Source: Trichomonas vaginalis G3 (Eukaryota > Parabasalia > Trichomonadida > Trichomonadidae). From it: DNA of 64,000 nt. The translations under genes and the position numbers were made by a program. A model generated the notes under the pieces. It was given only the letters and a program-made list of their open reading frames with translations, ran no database searches and had not been told where the DNA came from. The stretch is taken from assembly GCF_026262505.1 (NCBI RefSeq), contig NC_067206.1, forward strand, positions 27,357,896 to 27,421,895. The letters run 5' to 3'. This document shows positions 1 to 8,636 of the stretch, piece by piece (position 1 is the stretch's first letter; the number at the start of each line of letters is the position of its first letter).

Positions 1-827
1 TTGAAGTTGTCAAAATACTCTGTTATTTTTTCTTTCAGTAGCGGTAAGTCTTCTTTGAAGGTAAGTATTGTACAACCTTTCATATCATAGTGTGTTTGAG
101 GTAACGTATCTTGAACTATTTGTTTCACATCTTCATTTGGGGTCATTGAAATCGGTAAGTTTTCGCGATAGAACCAATTTCTGTCAGATTTGTAAATCTT
201 AGCAAGGTCGTAAAAGCTTTTGTTGTTTCTTCTGACTAAATGCAACATAACCATATCTTTATCTTCTTCATTTTCCATCTCTTCAGTATATATCATATAC
301 TTATAGTTCTTTTCCTTTCCTTTTGGTACCGAACGTGGTATTCTTTTCTGAATGCTTTTGTCTTTTGCTTCAAGCTTGTTTTCCATTTCTTTTCTCATTT
401 CTGTATGTAAATCGTCAAGAAGTTTGTAAATATACCAAGCATAACGAGGCGAAGCCCACATTGCAACAGCATTTACAAGAAGTCTATGTACATAATATCC
501 TCTCAAACCGTTTGGCAATTTTTCACGATTTTCATAGAGTTTTGGCGACTGGGGTTTTTCTCCCACTCGAGTTTTTGCGACTACGAGAAATCCCGTAGTC
601 GAATTTTCAGCTTCATTTAATAGTTCAATAGTGCTTTGGTTCCTAAACCAGTCTTGTGGTTTCTTATTGTCGGGTGCAAAACATGCTGTCAAAATACTTT
701 GCATTTGGTACATATCGTCTTTGACCGAACGAATGAGACGTAACTGTTTGTTATACTGTATGTACTCGTATTCTTCATTTATAGCTTCATGGACTATAAC
801 TGTTGTTGTGTTCTCTGATGTTGACAT
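1..827 (-). CDS. KilA-N domain protein, C-terminus outside window
   Basis: Reading the minus strand from the ATG at 827 gives about 275 codons without a stop up to the window edge. The middle (about residues 75-135) has the features of a KilA-N DNA-binding domain: a GLRGYYVHRLL stretch followed by WASPRYAWYIYKLL. The part after it (KNYKYMIYTEE, then MVMLHLVRRNNKSFYDLAKI and a WFYRENLPI segment) resembles the C-terminal domain that follows KilA-N in large DNA viruses. KilA-N proteins are common in large DNA viruses, phages and Trichomonas Mavericks, where they are presumed DNA binders. The gene shares a 71-bp upstream block with the next gene (836-906 and 2100-2170). The frame runs off the window, so its full length is unknown. 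Confidence 0.8.
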   Translation of the reverse strand, partial: MSTSENTTTVIVHEAINEEYEYIQYNKQLRLIRSVKDDMYQMQSILTACFAPDNKKPQDWFRNQSTIELLNEAENSTTGFLVVAKTRVGEKPQSPKLYENREKLPNGLRGYYVHRLLVNAVAMWASPRYAWYIYKLLDDLHTEMRKEMENKLEAKDKSIQKRIPRSVPKGKEKNYKYMIYTEEMENEEDKDMVMLHLVRRNNKSFYDLAKIYKSDRNWFYRENLPISMTPNEDVKQIVQDTLPQTHYDMKGCTILTFKEDLPLLKEKITEYFDNF

Positions 828-835
828 ATCTGTCT

Positions 836-906
836 TTACATACAAAATAAAAAAATAAATAAAAATAAAACTAACTTTATTTTTTCTATCTTAAGGAAAT
901 TCATGA
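836..906 (-). promoter_or_regulatory. 71-bp upstream block, copy 1 (shared promoter candidate)
   Basis: This AT-rich block lies directly upstream of the KilA-N start and is identical over 71 bases to 2100-2170, which lies directly upstream of the next minus-strand gene. Two otherwise different genes preceded by the same sequence suggests a shared promoter carried along by duplication or selected for co-regulation. Promoter function is inferred. Confidence 0.5.
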
Positions 907-937
907 TTTTTGTGCTGAATTCAATAAAAATAATGTT

Positions 938-975
938 TAGGTGAAGAGGTGAGATTTCACCTGTTTTTTCACCTC
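938..975. other. Hairpin with GGTGA / TCACC arms, copy 1
   Basis: GGTGA units and TCACC units face each other around 938-975. The same hairpin appears in reverse orientation at 6474-6512, and two relatives built on GGTTAG/CTAACC occur at 1117-1164 and 2181-2216. All four lie between Maverick genes, so they may act in 3'-end formation or recombination. Confidence 0.45.
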
Positions 976-993
976 ATTTCTACCCCAGTTATT

Positions 994-1060
994 TTATAAA
1001 CGTTTCACATGGTAAACGTTATTTTTTAAATTTTGTGAAAACTCAACGGTTTGACACATG
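994..1060 (-). pseudogene. Remnant of a gene 3' end (NVYHVKRL tail)
   Basis: On the minus strand, bases 1020-994 read NVYHVKRL followed by TAA. The intact neighbour at 1170-2096 ends with the same eight residues and stop. The bases further upstream (to about 1060) do not keep a convincing frame. This looks like the surviving tail of a duplicated relative whose body was deleted. It supports turnover by recombination between conserved gene ends. Confidence 0.5.
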
Positions 1061-1116
1061 CCCTAAAAATTATTTTACTCAGAATTTTGTGCTGAATTCA
1101 GCAAAAATATATTTTA

Positions 1117-1164
1117 GGGTAGAAGGTTAGATCTAACCCGATAACTAACCTCTTTTCTACCCTC
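1117..1164. terminator. Hairpin downstream of the 1170-2096 gene
   Basis: An inverted repeat (AGGGTAGAAGGTTAG facing CTAACCTCTTTTCTACCCT, with an AGATCT-centred core) lies just past the stop of the minus-strand gene ending at 1170. It resembles 2181-2216. A 3'-end role is inferred from position only. Confidence 0.35.
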
Positions 1165-1169
1165 ATTAT

Positions 1170-2096
1170 TTATAAACGTTTTACATGGTAAACGTTATGA
1201 ATTCGTGAGACTCTAAACAGTTTTGTAGCTTCTATTTCTTCTTTTAGTACATCGAATGTTTTAACGATACCGAAAGTTTCTTTATACTTCTTCTTGACAT
1301 CAGATAGAAGGAAATCGTCAGCAGTTGGATAGTTTTTGTTCAGAAATTCTAACATGTCCATTTTATTTTCAACCGGCTTCTCTGCTTCTTTCTTTAAATC
1401 TGCATAGTCGTTTCGCATACGTTCTATCTCTTTGACGGAGTAGTTATATTTCCTAATTGCTGCTTTACATTTAGAACATCGCGGGTTCATTTTTGCGTTA
1501 TATTCTGAAACCTTACCTGCTAAAACAACCAAGGCGTCAATGGTTTTCTTTAAATCTGAAGCAGTTGGTTTTATCTGTTCATTCTATACCTTACCTCTTC
1601 TATCTTTATCTCTTATCTGCCATACACATTTTGCAGCTAATGAAACAAAGTTGTCGTATGTCTTAAATTCTTCGGATTTGTAAAGGTCAGAGATGTTCTT
1701 ATATAACATGTCGCAATCTTTGTCCATAACTTTATGGTTGCAATGATATCCTAGAAACTCATAGTTTACCTTTCGTATGAACTTCTTTATTTCTACTGAG
1801 TCAGTTGCTTTGACTTCAATTTCGTCGAATTCAGGAATAGTGAGCTTTTGCTGCTGAATTTCAGGTAGTTTAGGCAAATGGTCGATGAGGTCCTCCATTT
1901 CATAAAGATATTCTTCATTTTCTTCATCCTGTGCGGTACAGTCTAAATTACTTGTTAAAAGTTCTTGGATTTCTGTTTCAAAAGTATATGAAGAAGGAAT
2001 GAAGCTTTTCATCTCTACTAACATAGATGTTGGATTCATGACTAACGAGTTTGGTGCTGTTGTTTGAATTGTTGTTGTGCCGATTGTTGAAATCAT
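1170..2096 (-). pseudogene. Unrecognised Maverick protein, about 308 codons, one in-frame TAG
   Basis: Two minus-strand open stretches, 2096-1587 and 1583-1170, are in the same frame and separated only by a TAG at 1584-1586, so this is one gene with an amber stop after residue 170. The N-terminal part is rich in acidic residues and contains a MLYKNISDLYKSEEFKTYD segment. The C-terminal part has a CSKC pair and a charged helical stretch and ends NVYHVKRL. I do not recognise the family. The position of the CSKC pair and the charge pattern could suit a nucleic-acid-binding role, but this is speculation. It shares its upstream 71 bp with the KilA-N gene. The single stop may reflect recent decay, a polymorphism or a sequencing error. 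Confidence 0.6.
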
Positions 2097-2099
2097 ATC

Positions 2100-2170
2100 T
2101 TACATACAAAATAAAAAAATAAATAAAAATAAAACTAACTTTATTTTTTCTATCTTAAGGAAATTCATGA
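2100..2170 (-). promoter_or_regulatory. 71-bp upstream block, copy 2
   Basis: Identical to 836-906 and placed in the same way, immediately before a minus-strand start codon (2096). Part of the block's distal end (AAATTCATGAAAATTCAAGA) recurs at about 6457-6476, upstream of the broken gene at 6102-6444. Confidence 0.5.
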
Positions 2171-2180
2171 AAATTCAAGA

Positions 2181-2216
2181 GGGTAGAAATGAGGTTAGAT
2201 CTAACCATCTACCCTA
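2181..2216. other. Hairpin with GGTTAG / CTAACC arms
   Basis: GGGTAGAAATGAGGTTAG faces CTAACCATCTACCC around an AGATCT core. It is a relative of 1117-1164. Its right arm abuts and partly forms the 9-bp target duplication of the nested element that starts at 2220. Confidence 0.45.
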
Positions 2217-2219
2217 AAC

Positions 2220-3036
2220 GAGATATAAAAATTGCTCACATTTGCTCACATTTTGGCACTTTTTTGTACGTTTGTCAAAAAATTGTGAGGAAGATCTCAC
2301 AAAAATAGTCAAAATGTGAGCAAATTTTGAGAAGTGCTCACATTTTGACATACGATTATTTTCATACGTTTTTTTGATGAATTCTAATAAAACTTCATTA
2401 CCACTTTCAGAACGAAGCGTAACTTTTCAGCACGTAACGCTCTATCATGTGTAGTGACATATTATTCAAAAAAACTCAGATTGCTTATCTTATAATAACA
2501 ATTTCATTAGAAAAAATGCACGATTTCACGCTAAAACTTTGAAGCAATTCTTAAATTCGGATAAAAAATCGATATGTATTACACTTTAAACTTCAAAAAA
2601 TGGTTCAAAATTTAGACTTAGTTTATCTTAACAATATAGCAGATTTTAAGCCGAACAAGTAGGAGTAATAGAAATAGCTCTTGAAAATAATTGCAATTAG
2701 TAATATGTAAGTCAAAGTTCGAGTATTCTAATAAATAAACGTTCCGGATTTTCTTTACTACAAGAATCAATACTTAATATATAGAAGCAACAGTAAAAAC
2801 TTATTAGAGATTCAAAAAGAAAGTTGACTAAAGAGAATCTTTTTATATAAGTAATTTTATTTTTTTGAAATACGAGATCGAATAAACATGTATTTTATTT
2901 TATTACTATAATAATACGTTTTTACATAGTAAGAAAGTTTAGAGACTGAAATGAAATTAAAAATTGAGAAAAAAATAAAGCTTTTCTATAAAAATTCATA
3001 TTAATATATAGTATAATGATATTACAATTTATTGAT
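2220..3036 (+). repeat. Left terminal inverted repeat of element A
   Basis: Inverted partner of 5283-6098. The outer 150 bases are rich in the motif GCTCACATTTTG and its complement (TGTGAGCAAATT, AAATGTGAGCA), several copies of which could be transposase-binding sites. Confidence 0.9.
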
Positions 3037-3408
3037 CAAATAAAAAGAATATTTGTTGAATAATTTCTGTTCAAATTAAAAGTTCTTCAACTTACGGTAA
3101 ATCTATCTGCCTTAAAAAGTATTACGATATTATGCAAAGTCAATTTTCTCCAAAAAAATATTTGAAGATGATACTTTAAGTATACCAAAAATACAAGAAT
3201 TTTGAGAGAACTCAATGAATTTTTGTGAAGGTGGAGTTAAATTGAGAAGATTTTTGGTCAGAGAAAAACAAAAATTACTATCTGATAAAATGGTATTAAA
3301 ATGAAAAAAGTTTAAACAAAGGAAATGAAGAATTTATATTATATTAGAATTTAAAGAGTAAATATAAAAGATTGAAAGAAAGAATAATAATAGGATTCTT
3401 GAATGCAA

Positions 3409-3598
3409 CATTTGGAATGATGTTTCCAGTTGTAGATGTGTTAAGCAAAGAGAGATAATGATAGTTTCTTGAGTTTTGAGTTAAGCTTGTTGTAGATGAG
3501 AGAGAAATTTTGACGAGACTGAGGAACTTCATTTGGAATGATGTTTCCAGTTGTAGATGTGTTAAGCAAAGAGAGATAATGATAGTTTCTTGAGTTTT
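3409..3598. repeat. 69-bp direct repeat, two copies
   Basis: Copies at 3409-3477 and 3530-3598, offset 121 bp, appear identical. They lie in the interior of element A, left of nested element B. No coding sense is apparent. Confidence 0.8.
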
Positions 3599-3686
3599 TG
3601 CAATTAACCATCCTCAATGACTATTGTTTTAATATAATTTTTAAATTTTTTAAAACTGACATTTTAGTTGTATATTTTTTCTAACA

Positions 3687-5267
3687 AAGGTACATTCACT
3701 AGGCGATAACAGTAAAATGGGATGAAAATATGATAAATAGCATCCCTATATAGTGCCAAACAATATTTATACGGGCCAAAAAAATTGGCTAGAGATTTGG
3801 CGAGTTATAAAACTTAGAAAATTGAGAGGGATTTTTATTTTTGAATTTTTTTTGGAAAGTTAAAATTGCGATTAAAAATCGATTTCCAGGAGAACTAAGC
3901 ATCTCATCATATATTTAAATCGATAAAAATATTAAATAATAGTTGAATAGTATAACAACGTGAAATTATGGCTGAATCTACAGAAAAAATGAACATATTT
4001 GACATTTTTGAAAATTCATACGTTAGATGGTGACAGACTCATAAACTATACTTTAGCTAAGATTGATATATGGTTTCAACAACACATGGTTAAAATTGTA
4101 AAAATATTTTAGATTTCAAAAAGATATATATGGTAATATAATGGAACAAAGTCAACAAATAGCATGTTAAATATGTTATAATTAACTTTTTATTAGATCC
4201 AATAGTAGATATCGAATGGTTTCCAGCTTTATGGTTAAATATTTTCTTTTCGAGCTTCTCTTTAACTGTTGTATTAAGGTTGTAAATTTTTGATGCTAGA
4301 AACTATGGAATCTTCTTTGCTGCTGCATTTTTCTTGAGAGTTCTTGCAATTTCGAATAGATCTGCGCATTGTATGAAATTGAGGCTTTAAAATATCTTGA
4401 AAACAGAATAGGACTGCTTTTCCAAAGGAATGCTTACTTGTAAATCAGAGAGTTTCAAAATTGAGAGCAAGATTATCATCATAACTTTCGATTTTGCTGC
4501 GAAAAAGGAAGACAAGTAATTAACAAATCATTTACTGTTGTTCATCAAAAGAAGAAAACTTTGATAACAACTAATGATGATAAAATCAAGCTATCTTTTA
4601 ATATTTTAAATTGATAAGACATTCAAAATATTTGAATGGTTTAAAATATTTTCTTTTAATTTCTATAAGATATTATCATGATTATATAATAAAATTTAAA
4701 TTTTTATTCAAAAAGGCAATATTTCAAACTTTTAATTTCAAAAATCTTAATTCTGCAATAAGTGTATTTAATTGTAGCAAATTTAATGATCCTTCGTCAT
4801 GCTTAGCAATTTGGAACTCATAAATTAATGATTTCTTCAAGTAAAATTCTGCATTATTTCAAAAGTCAATAATTCTCTAGTAACTTTTCTTCAAACCCTA
4901 ACCATTATATTATATGTATAATGGAGAATAATTGCAAAGAAAGATAGCCGAATTTACTGGGTAGTTCTTGTGATGCGAAATAATTGCAAATTAACACATA
5001 GTTTTAACAGCATCAATCTCTTTTTGCTCTCATTTAAATGCATTCGCACACTTTAATTTTGAAATATAAGAGTTTTGGAAATTATCAAATTTATCTGCTC
5101 AAATACTATAGATCTTCATAAGTGTTAATAGAATCACCAGCCTTACATATAGTGTTTAATATAATGATGCACATCATACTGGGATTTATTCCTTATTCAT
5201 CTAGTTATTATAAGATTTACAACCCCATGAAAATTTAAAATTTTGTCAAAAATAGTGAATGTACCTT
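3687..5267. mobile_element. Nested element B: 1.58-kb element inside element A
   Basis: The ends read AAGGTACATTCACTA at 3687-3701 and its complement TAGTGAATGTACCTT at 5253-5267. They are flanked by the 10-bp direct repeat TTTTCTAACA at 3677-3686 and 5268-5277. Short inverted repeats with a 10-bp duplication suggest a second Mutator-like insertion. The inside is AT-rich with no credible gene; the longest open stretch is a 70-codon frame at 4611-4823 of low-complexity composition. Removing B brings the A interior together across one copy of the duplication, which supports the order Maverick, then A, then B. Confidence 0.75.
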
Positions 5268-5282
5268 TTTTCTAACACAACT

Positions 5283-6098
5283 ATCAATAAATTGTAATAT
5301 CATTATACTATATATTAATATGAATTTTTATAGAAAAGCTTTTTTTTTTCTCAATTTTTAATTTCATTTCAGTCTCTAAACTTTCTTACTATGTAAAAAC
5401 GTATTATTATAGTAATAAAATAAAATACATGTTTATTCGATCTCGTATTTCAAAAAAATAAAATTACTTATATAAAAAGATTCTCTTTAGTCAACTTTCT
5501 TTTTGAATCTCTAATAAGTTTTTACTGTTGCTTCTATATATTAAGTATTGATTCTTGTAGTAAAGAAAATCCGGAACGTTTATTTATTAGAATACTCGAA
5601 CTTTGACTTACATATTACTAATTGCAATTATTTTCAAGAGCTATTTCTATTACTCCTACTTGTTCGGCTTAAAATCTGCTATATTGTTAAGATAAACTAA
5701 GTCTAAATTTTGAACCATTTTTTGAAGTTTAAAGTGTAATACATATCGATTTTTTATCCGAATTTAAGAATTGCTTCAAAGTTTTAGCGTGAAATCGTGC
5801 ATTTTTTCTAATGAAATTGTTATTATAAGATAAGCAATCTGAGTTTTTTTGAATAATATGTCACTACACATGATAGAGCGTTACGTGCTGAAAAGTTACG
5901 CTTCGTTCTGAAAGTGGTAATGAAGTTTTATTAGAATTCATCAAAAAAACGTATGAAAATAATCGTATGTCAAAATGTGAGCACTTCTCAAAATTTGCTC
6001 ACATTTTGACTATTTTTGTGAGATCTTCCTCACAATTTTTTGACAAACGTACAAAAAAGTGCCAAAATGTGAGCAAATGTGAGCAATTTTTATATCTC
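5283..6098 (-). repeat. Right terminal inverted repeat of element A
   Basis: Near-identical inverted copy of 2220-3036. The differences I see are confined to homopolymer tracts such as the A/T run near 5341, which suggests recent insertion or ongoing conversion between arms. Confidence 0.9.
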
Positions 6099-6101
6099 AC
6101 C

Positions 6102-6444
6102 CTAAACATTATTTTTGCTGAATTCAGCAACAAAATGAACGAGGTCAGGATGTATGTAAATACCTTTGAATTCATTTATAACGCCCTTAGTAAGCTCATA
6201 AAATGCTTGTTTTGAGGTCGAGCCACTTTTGGCTCCACCGTATTCTTTCAACCAAAACTCAAGAATTTCCTGCATGAATTTTGTATAAAAAGCAACCGTC
6301 TGAATTCCGGCGGTTGCTATATTCTTCACAAAATGCCTTATAATACTCTTCCCAGGACTTATTTTCCAACAACTTTCTAAAGTCTTTCCTAAACTGACTG
6401 ACTGACTGACTGACTGACGGCACAAAGTGGCTTAACGAAAACAT
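6102..6444 (-). pseudogene. Small unrecognised Maverick gene with a frameshift and a CTGA microsatellite
   Basis: From the ATG at 6444 one frame reads through a (CTGA)n tract as SVSQSVSQ and then FRKDFRKLLENKSWEEYYKA before stopping. A second frame picks up at about 6310 with AFYTKFMQEILEFWLKEYGG and runs to a TAG at 6102. The two fit as one protein of about 110 residues broken by an indel near 6305-6330. The six or so CTGA units at about 6393-6417 lie within the overlap of the two frames, so repeat-number change could itself switch frame. The product is mostly charged and helical; no family recognised. Element A is inserted immediately beyond its stop. Confidence 0.5.
6393..6417. repeat. CTGA tetranucleotide microsatellite
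   Basis: Six tandem CTGA units inside the reading frame of the 6102-6444 gene. A tetranucleotide repeat in coding sequence changes the frame whenever a single unit is lost or gained. Confidence 0.85.
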
Positions 6445-6473
6445 TAATATATAAAATTCATGAAAATTCAAGA

Positions 6474-6512
6474 GGGTGAAAAAAGAGGTGAAATCTCACC
6501 TCTTCACCTAAA
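6474..6512. other. Hairpin with GGTGA / TCACC arms, copy 2
   Basis: GGGTGAAAAAAGAGGTGA faces TCACCTCTTCACC. It is nearly the reverse complement of the sequence at 938-975 and lies between two minus-strand genes, just beyond the stop of the proline-rich gene at 6513. Confidence 0.45.
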
Positions 6513-6851
6513 TTATATTTTTTGGTCCGGGAACAACTTTCTCTCAATTGGAACTGTAGCATACTCTTTGCGTAAGCGGTTCAGACCTTCTTCGAAGTCT
6601 TGGTCTCTCTTGGACTGAGATTGGAATTGGAATTGTGGGGCAGGGTTTTGCATAAACATCCAAGGGTTGGGGAAGTAAGGCATAGGCTGAGGAGGGTAGT
6701 TCGGGAAGCCTTGTGGTGGGTAGTAACCTTGAGGTGGAAATTGGTAGTAATTCGGAGGTACTTGCTGGAACTGAGGTTGCTGAGGAGACTGTTGTGGTTC
6801 TTTAGGTTCCTCTGGTTTGGGAATGGACTCGGTTGGTGGGACGTCGGACAT
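6513..6851 (-). CDS. Proline/glutamine/tyrosine-rich small Maverick protein
   Basis: The 112-residue frame starts at an ATG and is intact. Residues 1-25 are P/E/K-rich. Residues 26-80 are dominated by PPQGYYPPQGF and PPQPMPYFPNP type repeats with many Q, Y and F. The last 30 residues are charged (RDQDFEEGLNRLRKEYATV). The low-complexity middle suggests a disordered linker or assembly domain. Proline-rich small proteins occur in Mavericks and related viruses, but I cannot assign this one. It is divergently placed from the 7125-7490 gene, with the 21-bp tandem array between them. Confidence 0.6.
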   Translation of the reverse strand: MSDVPPTESIPKPEEPKEPQQSPQQPQFQQVPPNYYQFPPQGYYPPQGFPNYPPQPMPYFPNPWMFMQNPAPQFQFQSQSKRDQDFEEGLNRLRKEYATVPIERKLFPDQKI

Positions 6852-6894
6852 TCGTTTGTGGCTTCACCGTCGGACCACAACGATAAAAATCTCT

Positions 6895-7124
6895 GCTACT
6901 AGCAGTACTTTTACTGACAGTAGCAGTACTTTTACTGACAGTAGCAGTACTTTATCGTCGAAAACCCTCTCAAATTTTCCTTTTTACTGCTTCTAGCAGT
7001 ACTTTTTCTGCTACTAGCAGTACTTTTACTGACAGTAGCAGTACTTTTTCTGACAGTAGCAGTACTTTTTCTGACAGTAGCAGTACTTTTACTGACAGTA
7101 ACAGTACTTTTTCTGACAGTAGCA
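6895..7124. repeat. 21-bp tandem array between divergent genes
   Basis: About nine copies of a 21-bp unit resembling AGTACTTTTACTGACAGTAGC run from 6898 to 7122. Units differ at one main position (TTTTACTG versus TTTTTCTG), and a non-repeat insert at about 6952-7000 splits the array. The repeat contains the palindrome AGTACT and lies between a minus-strand gene (ends upstream at 6851) and a plus-strand gene starting at 7125. A bidirectional promoter or an origin-like binding array is plausible. Function is not shown by the sequence. Confidence 0.85.
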
Positions 7125-7490
7125 ATGGTCGAGGTCGAACCTACCGACGAGGCAATTTACCTAATTGAAATTAACGAGCTTGTTAAAGACTTCCTCAGGC
7201 AGAATGTAAAAGGCAAGCTTGTTAACGGTTGGATAACGGGAAGGGCTGCCTTGACTCTCGAGATTTCGACTGGAATTCCAATTGAGGTACCAGAAGGCAC
7301 TCCTTTCGACGACATAAAGCAAGCAAAGAAAGAAGCTCTTGTTAAGTTCTTTGCAAAGCGCCCATGGATACAACTTCCAAACAGAGAGAACCCTTTCCCA
7401 AGAATGAACCAAATTCTCAAGGGTCTCCTTCACTTCTCTGGTCAACCATTCTACATAACCTGTGAAGGCGACATCCAACCAGTTCAGTAA
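7125..7490 (+). CDS. Unrecognised small Maverick protein (121 aa)
   Basis: An intact frame starting with ATG immediately after the 21-bp array. The protein is compact, mixed in charge, without membrane segments, and reads as a folded domain: IYLIEINELVKDFLRQNVKG, then a WITGRAALTLEISTGIPIEVP strand-rich section, then AKKEALVKFFAKRPWIQLP. I do not recognise the family. It is one of only three genes in the Maverick portion on the plus strand. Codon choice is less AT-extreme than in the flanking DNA, consistent with real coding. Confidence 0.6.
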   Translation: MVEVEPTDEAIYLIEINELVKDFLRQNVKGKLVNGWITGRAALTLEISTGIPIEVPEGTPFDDIKQAKKEALVKFFAKRPWIQLPNRENPFPRMNQILKGLLHFSGQPFYITCEGDIQPVQ

Positions 7491-7604
7491 ACATCTCATT
7501 TTAACTCACTTTTTTTATGTTTTTTGTGAAAGTGTCAAAAATAAATTGTTTTCATGAGTTTTCTACGATGTTAGAAAAAATGTTATTTTCTAATATCTTC
7601 ACAT

Positions 7605-8465
7605 TCAATACTTTTTCAGCACTTTTCCGTAGTTATATATGAAAGACAATTCGAGATAAAAGTCATAGTACAATGGAATAATATGTTGCACACCATTTGT
7701 TGTGAACCAAACTTGAAAGTCAGAGAAACTGTTACTAGGTGGTTCGTAGAATTTAGAAGCAATGTCATAAAGGTCCTTACCAATACATAGAAAACTATTG
7801 TTGCTTGAACTGAAACTTGCATGACACATAACATTTTGAGGGTCAAACACGTTTCTATAAACCATCAAATCTGCTGGTGGAGGTATAAATTTAAATGGAC
7901 CATCTGGTGGTAATGGTTCGTTCTGGTTTAGTAACCGAAGAAATTGTGCCCAAGAACGTTTGTCTACTTCCCAAAATAAAAACTCTGTATCTCTTGGAGG
8001 GTTAATTTCAATCTTTTGAAATGAAACGGTGGAGTTCATCTTGTCATATTCTAGTTTCAGATAGTATGTTCCATTTAGTAAAGAGTCGTATTTTTCTTGA
8101 AATTCCCAATAATATTTGTTCATTTGAGTTTGAAAGTCATCTAGAGTTTTCTCAAGACTTTCGTCTGAACGAACTGTAAAGATTCTCATTTCGTCAAATT
8201 TGTCTATTAGACCATCAGAACCTTCATACTGCCCATGAAAATATACTGCGAACATAAATGCGTTAGTTCTATTTGAAAACAAAACTCTTCTAAATCCTAT
8301 TGCCTTTGCATCTGAAGGACTTTGAAGCCAACGAATTGGATAGTCAAACCTGTATGCTCGGGATGAAATTTCTTCATCTGAAATAGTCCTACCAGCATTT
8401 GTAAAGATATAGTCTAACGGTTTTGTATCTGCTACTTTTGTTCTTTGTTTTTCAACCTGAAGCAT
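7605..8465 (-). CDS. Putative Maverick structural protein, intact paralogue
   Basis: An intact 286-residue frame. A second, frameshifted copy lies at 14713-15559. The two share the opening (ML..EK...VA.TKPLD..FTN.G), a YRFDYP(I/L)RWL segment near residue 40, a central region with WAQFLRLLNQ / WYRFMRMLNQ, and a strongly conserved end (SDFQVWFTT(N/D)G followed by IIPLY and LELSFIYNY). No transmembrane segment is visible. Such abundant, duplicated, strand-rich proteins in Mavericks are often virion components, so a capsid or fibre-associated role is likely. This is inference, because I cannot detect a jelly-roll fold by eye. Confidence 0.6.
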   Translation of the reverse strand: MLQVEKQRTKVADTKPLDYIFTNAGRTISDEEISSRAYRFDYPIRWLQSPSDAKAIGFRRVLFSNRTNAFMFAVYFHGQYEGSDGLIDKFDEMRIFTVRSDESLEKTLDDFQTQMNKYYWEFQEKYDSLLNGTYYLKLEYDKMNSTVSFQKIEINPPRDTEFLFWEVDKRSWAQFLRLLNQNEPLPPDGPFKFIPPPADLMVYRNVFDPQNVMCHASFSSSNNSFLCIGKDLYDIASKFYEPPSNSFSDFQVWFTTNGVQHIIPLYYDFYLELSFIYNYGKVLKKY

Positions 8466-8636
8466 TTAATATATGTAAAAATATATTGTTTTAAAATGGT
8501 ATGCCATATAGCTTCTTGAATTTGTTAAGAAGTATTTGAACGTATTTTCCATCTGTATCTCTAGTGTTTACATAAGCAAACTCAGCGTACATTTCAAATA
8601 AAATAAAAAAAATGTCACTTTTTTGAAATAAATTTT

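Larger units (their letters stand above)
2220..6098. mobile_element. Nested element A: 3.9-kb Mutator-like element with 0.8-kb terminal inverted repeats
   Basis: Bases 2220-3036 and 5283-6098 are near-perfect inverted copies (about 817 and 816 bp), both ends starting GAGATATAAAAATTGCTCAC when read inward. The element is flanked by the direct repeat ACCCTAAAC at 2211-2219 and 6099-6107, a 9-bp target-site duplication. Long inverted repeats with a 9-bp duplication fit Mutator-like elements. The 2.2-kb interior has no convincing gene, so this is a non-autonomous copy. It sits inside the Maverick, next to the 3' end of the broken gene at 6102-6444, and itself contains element B. The ends are well supported; the superfamily is inferred from duplication length and repeat structure. 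Confidence 0.85.

Noticed and set aside
323..858. Two plus-strand open frames (91 and 75 codons)
   Set aside because: They lie opposite the KilA-N gene, which is continuous on the minus strand and has recognisable sequence.
4611..4823. 70-codon plus-strand frame inside element B
   Set aside because: Composition is F/N/I/K-rich as in AT-rich noncoding DNA, with no domain.
6600..6902. 100-codon frame opposite the proline-rich gene
   Set aside because: Shadow of the minus-strand gene; the leucine/arginine pattern comes from reading proline codons backward.
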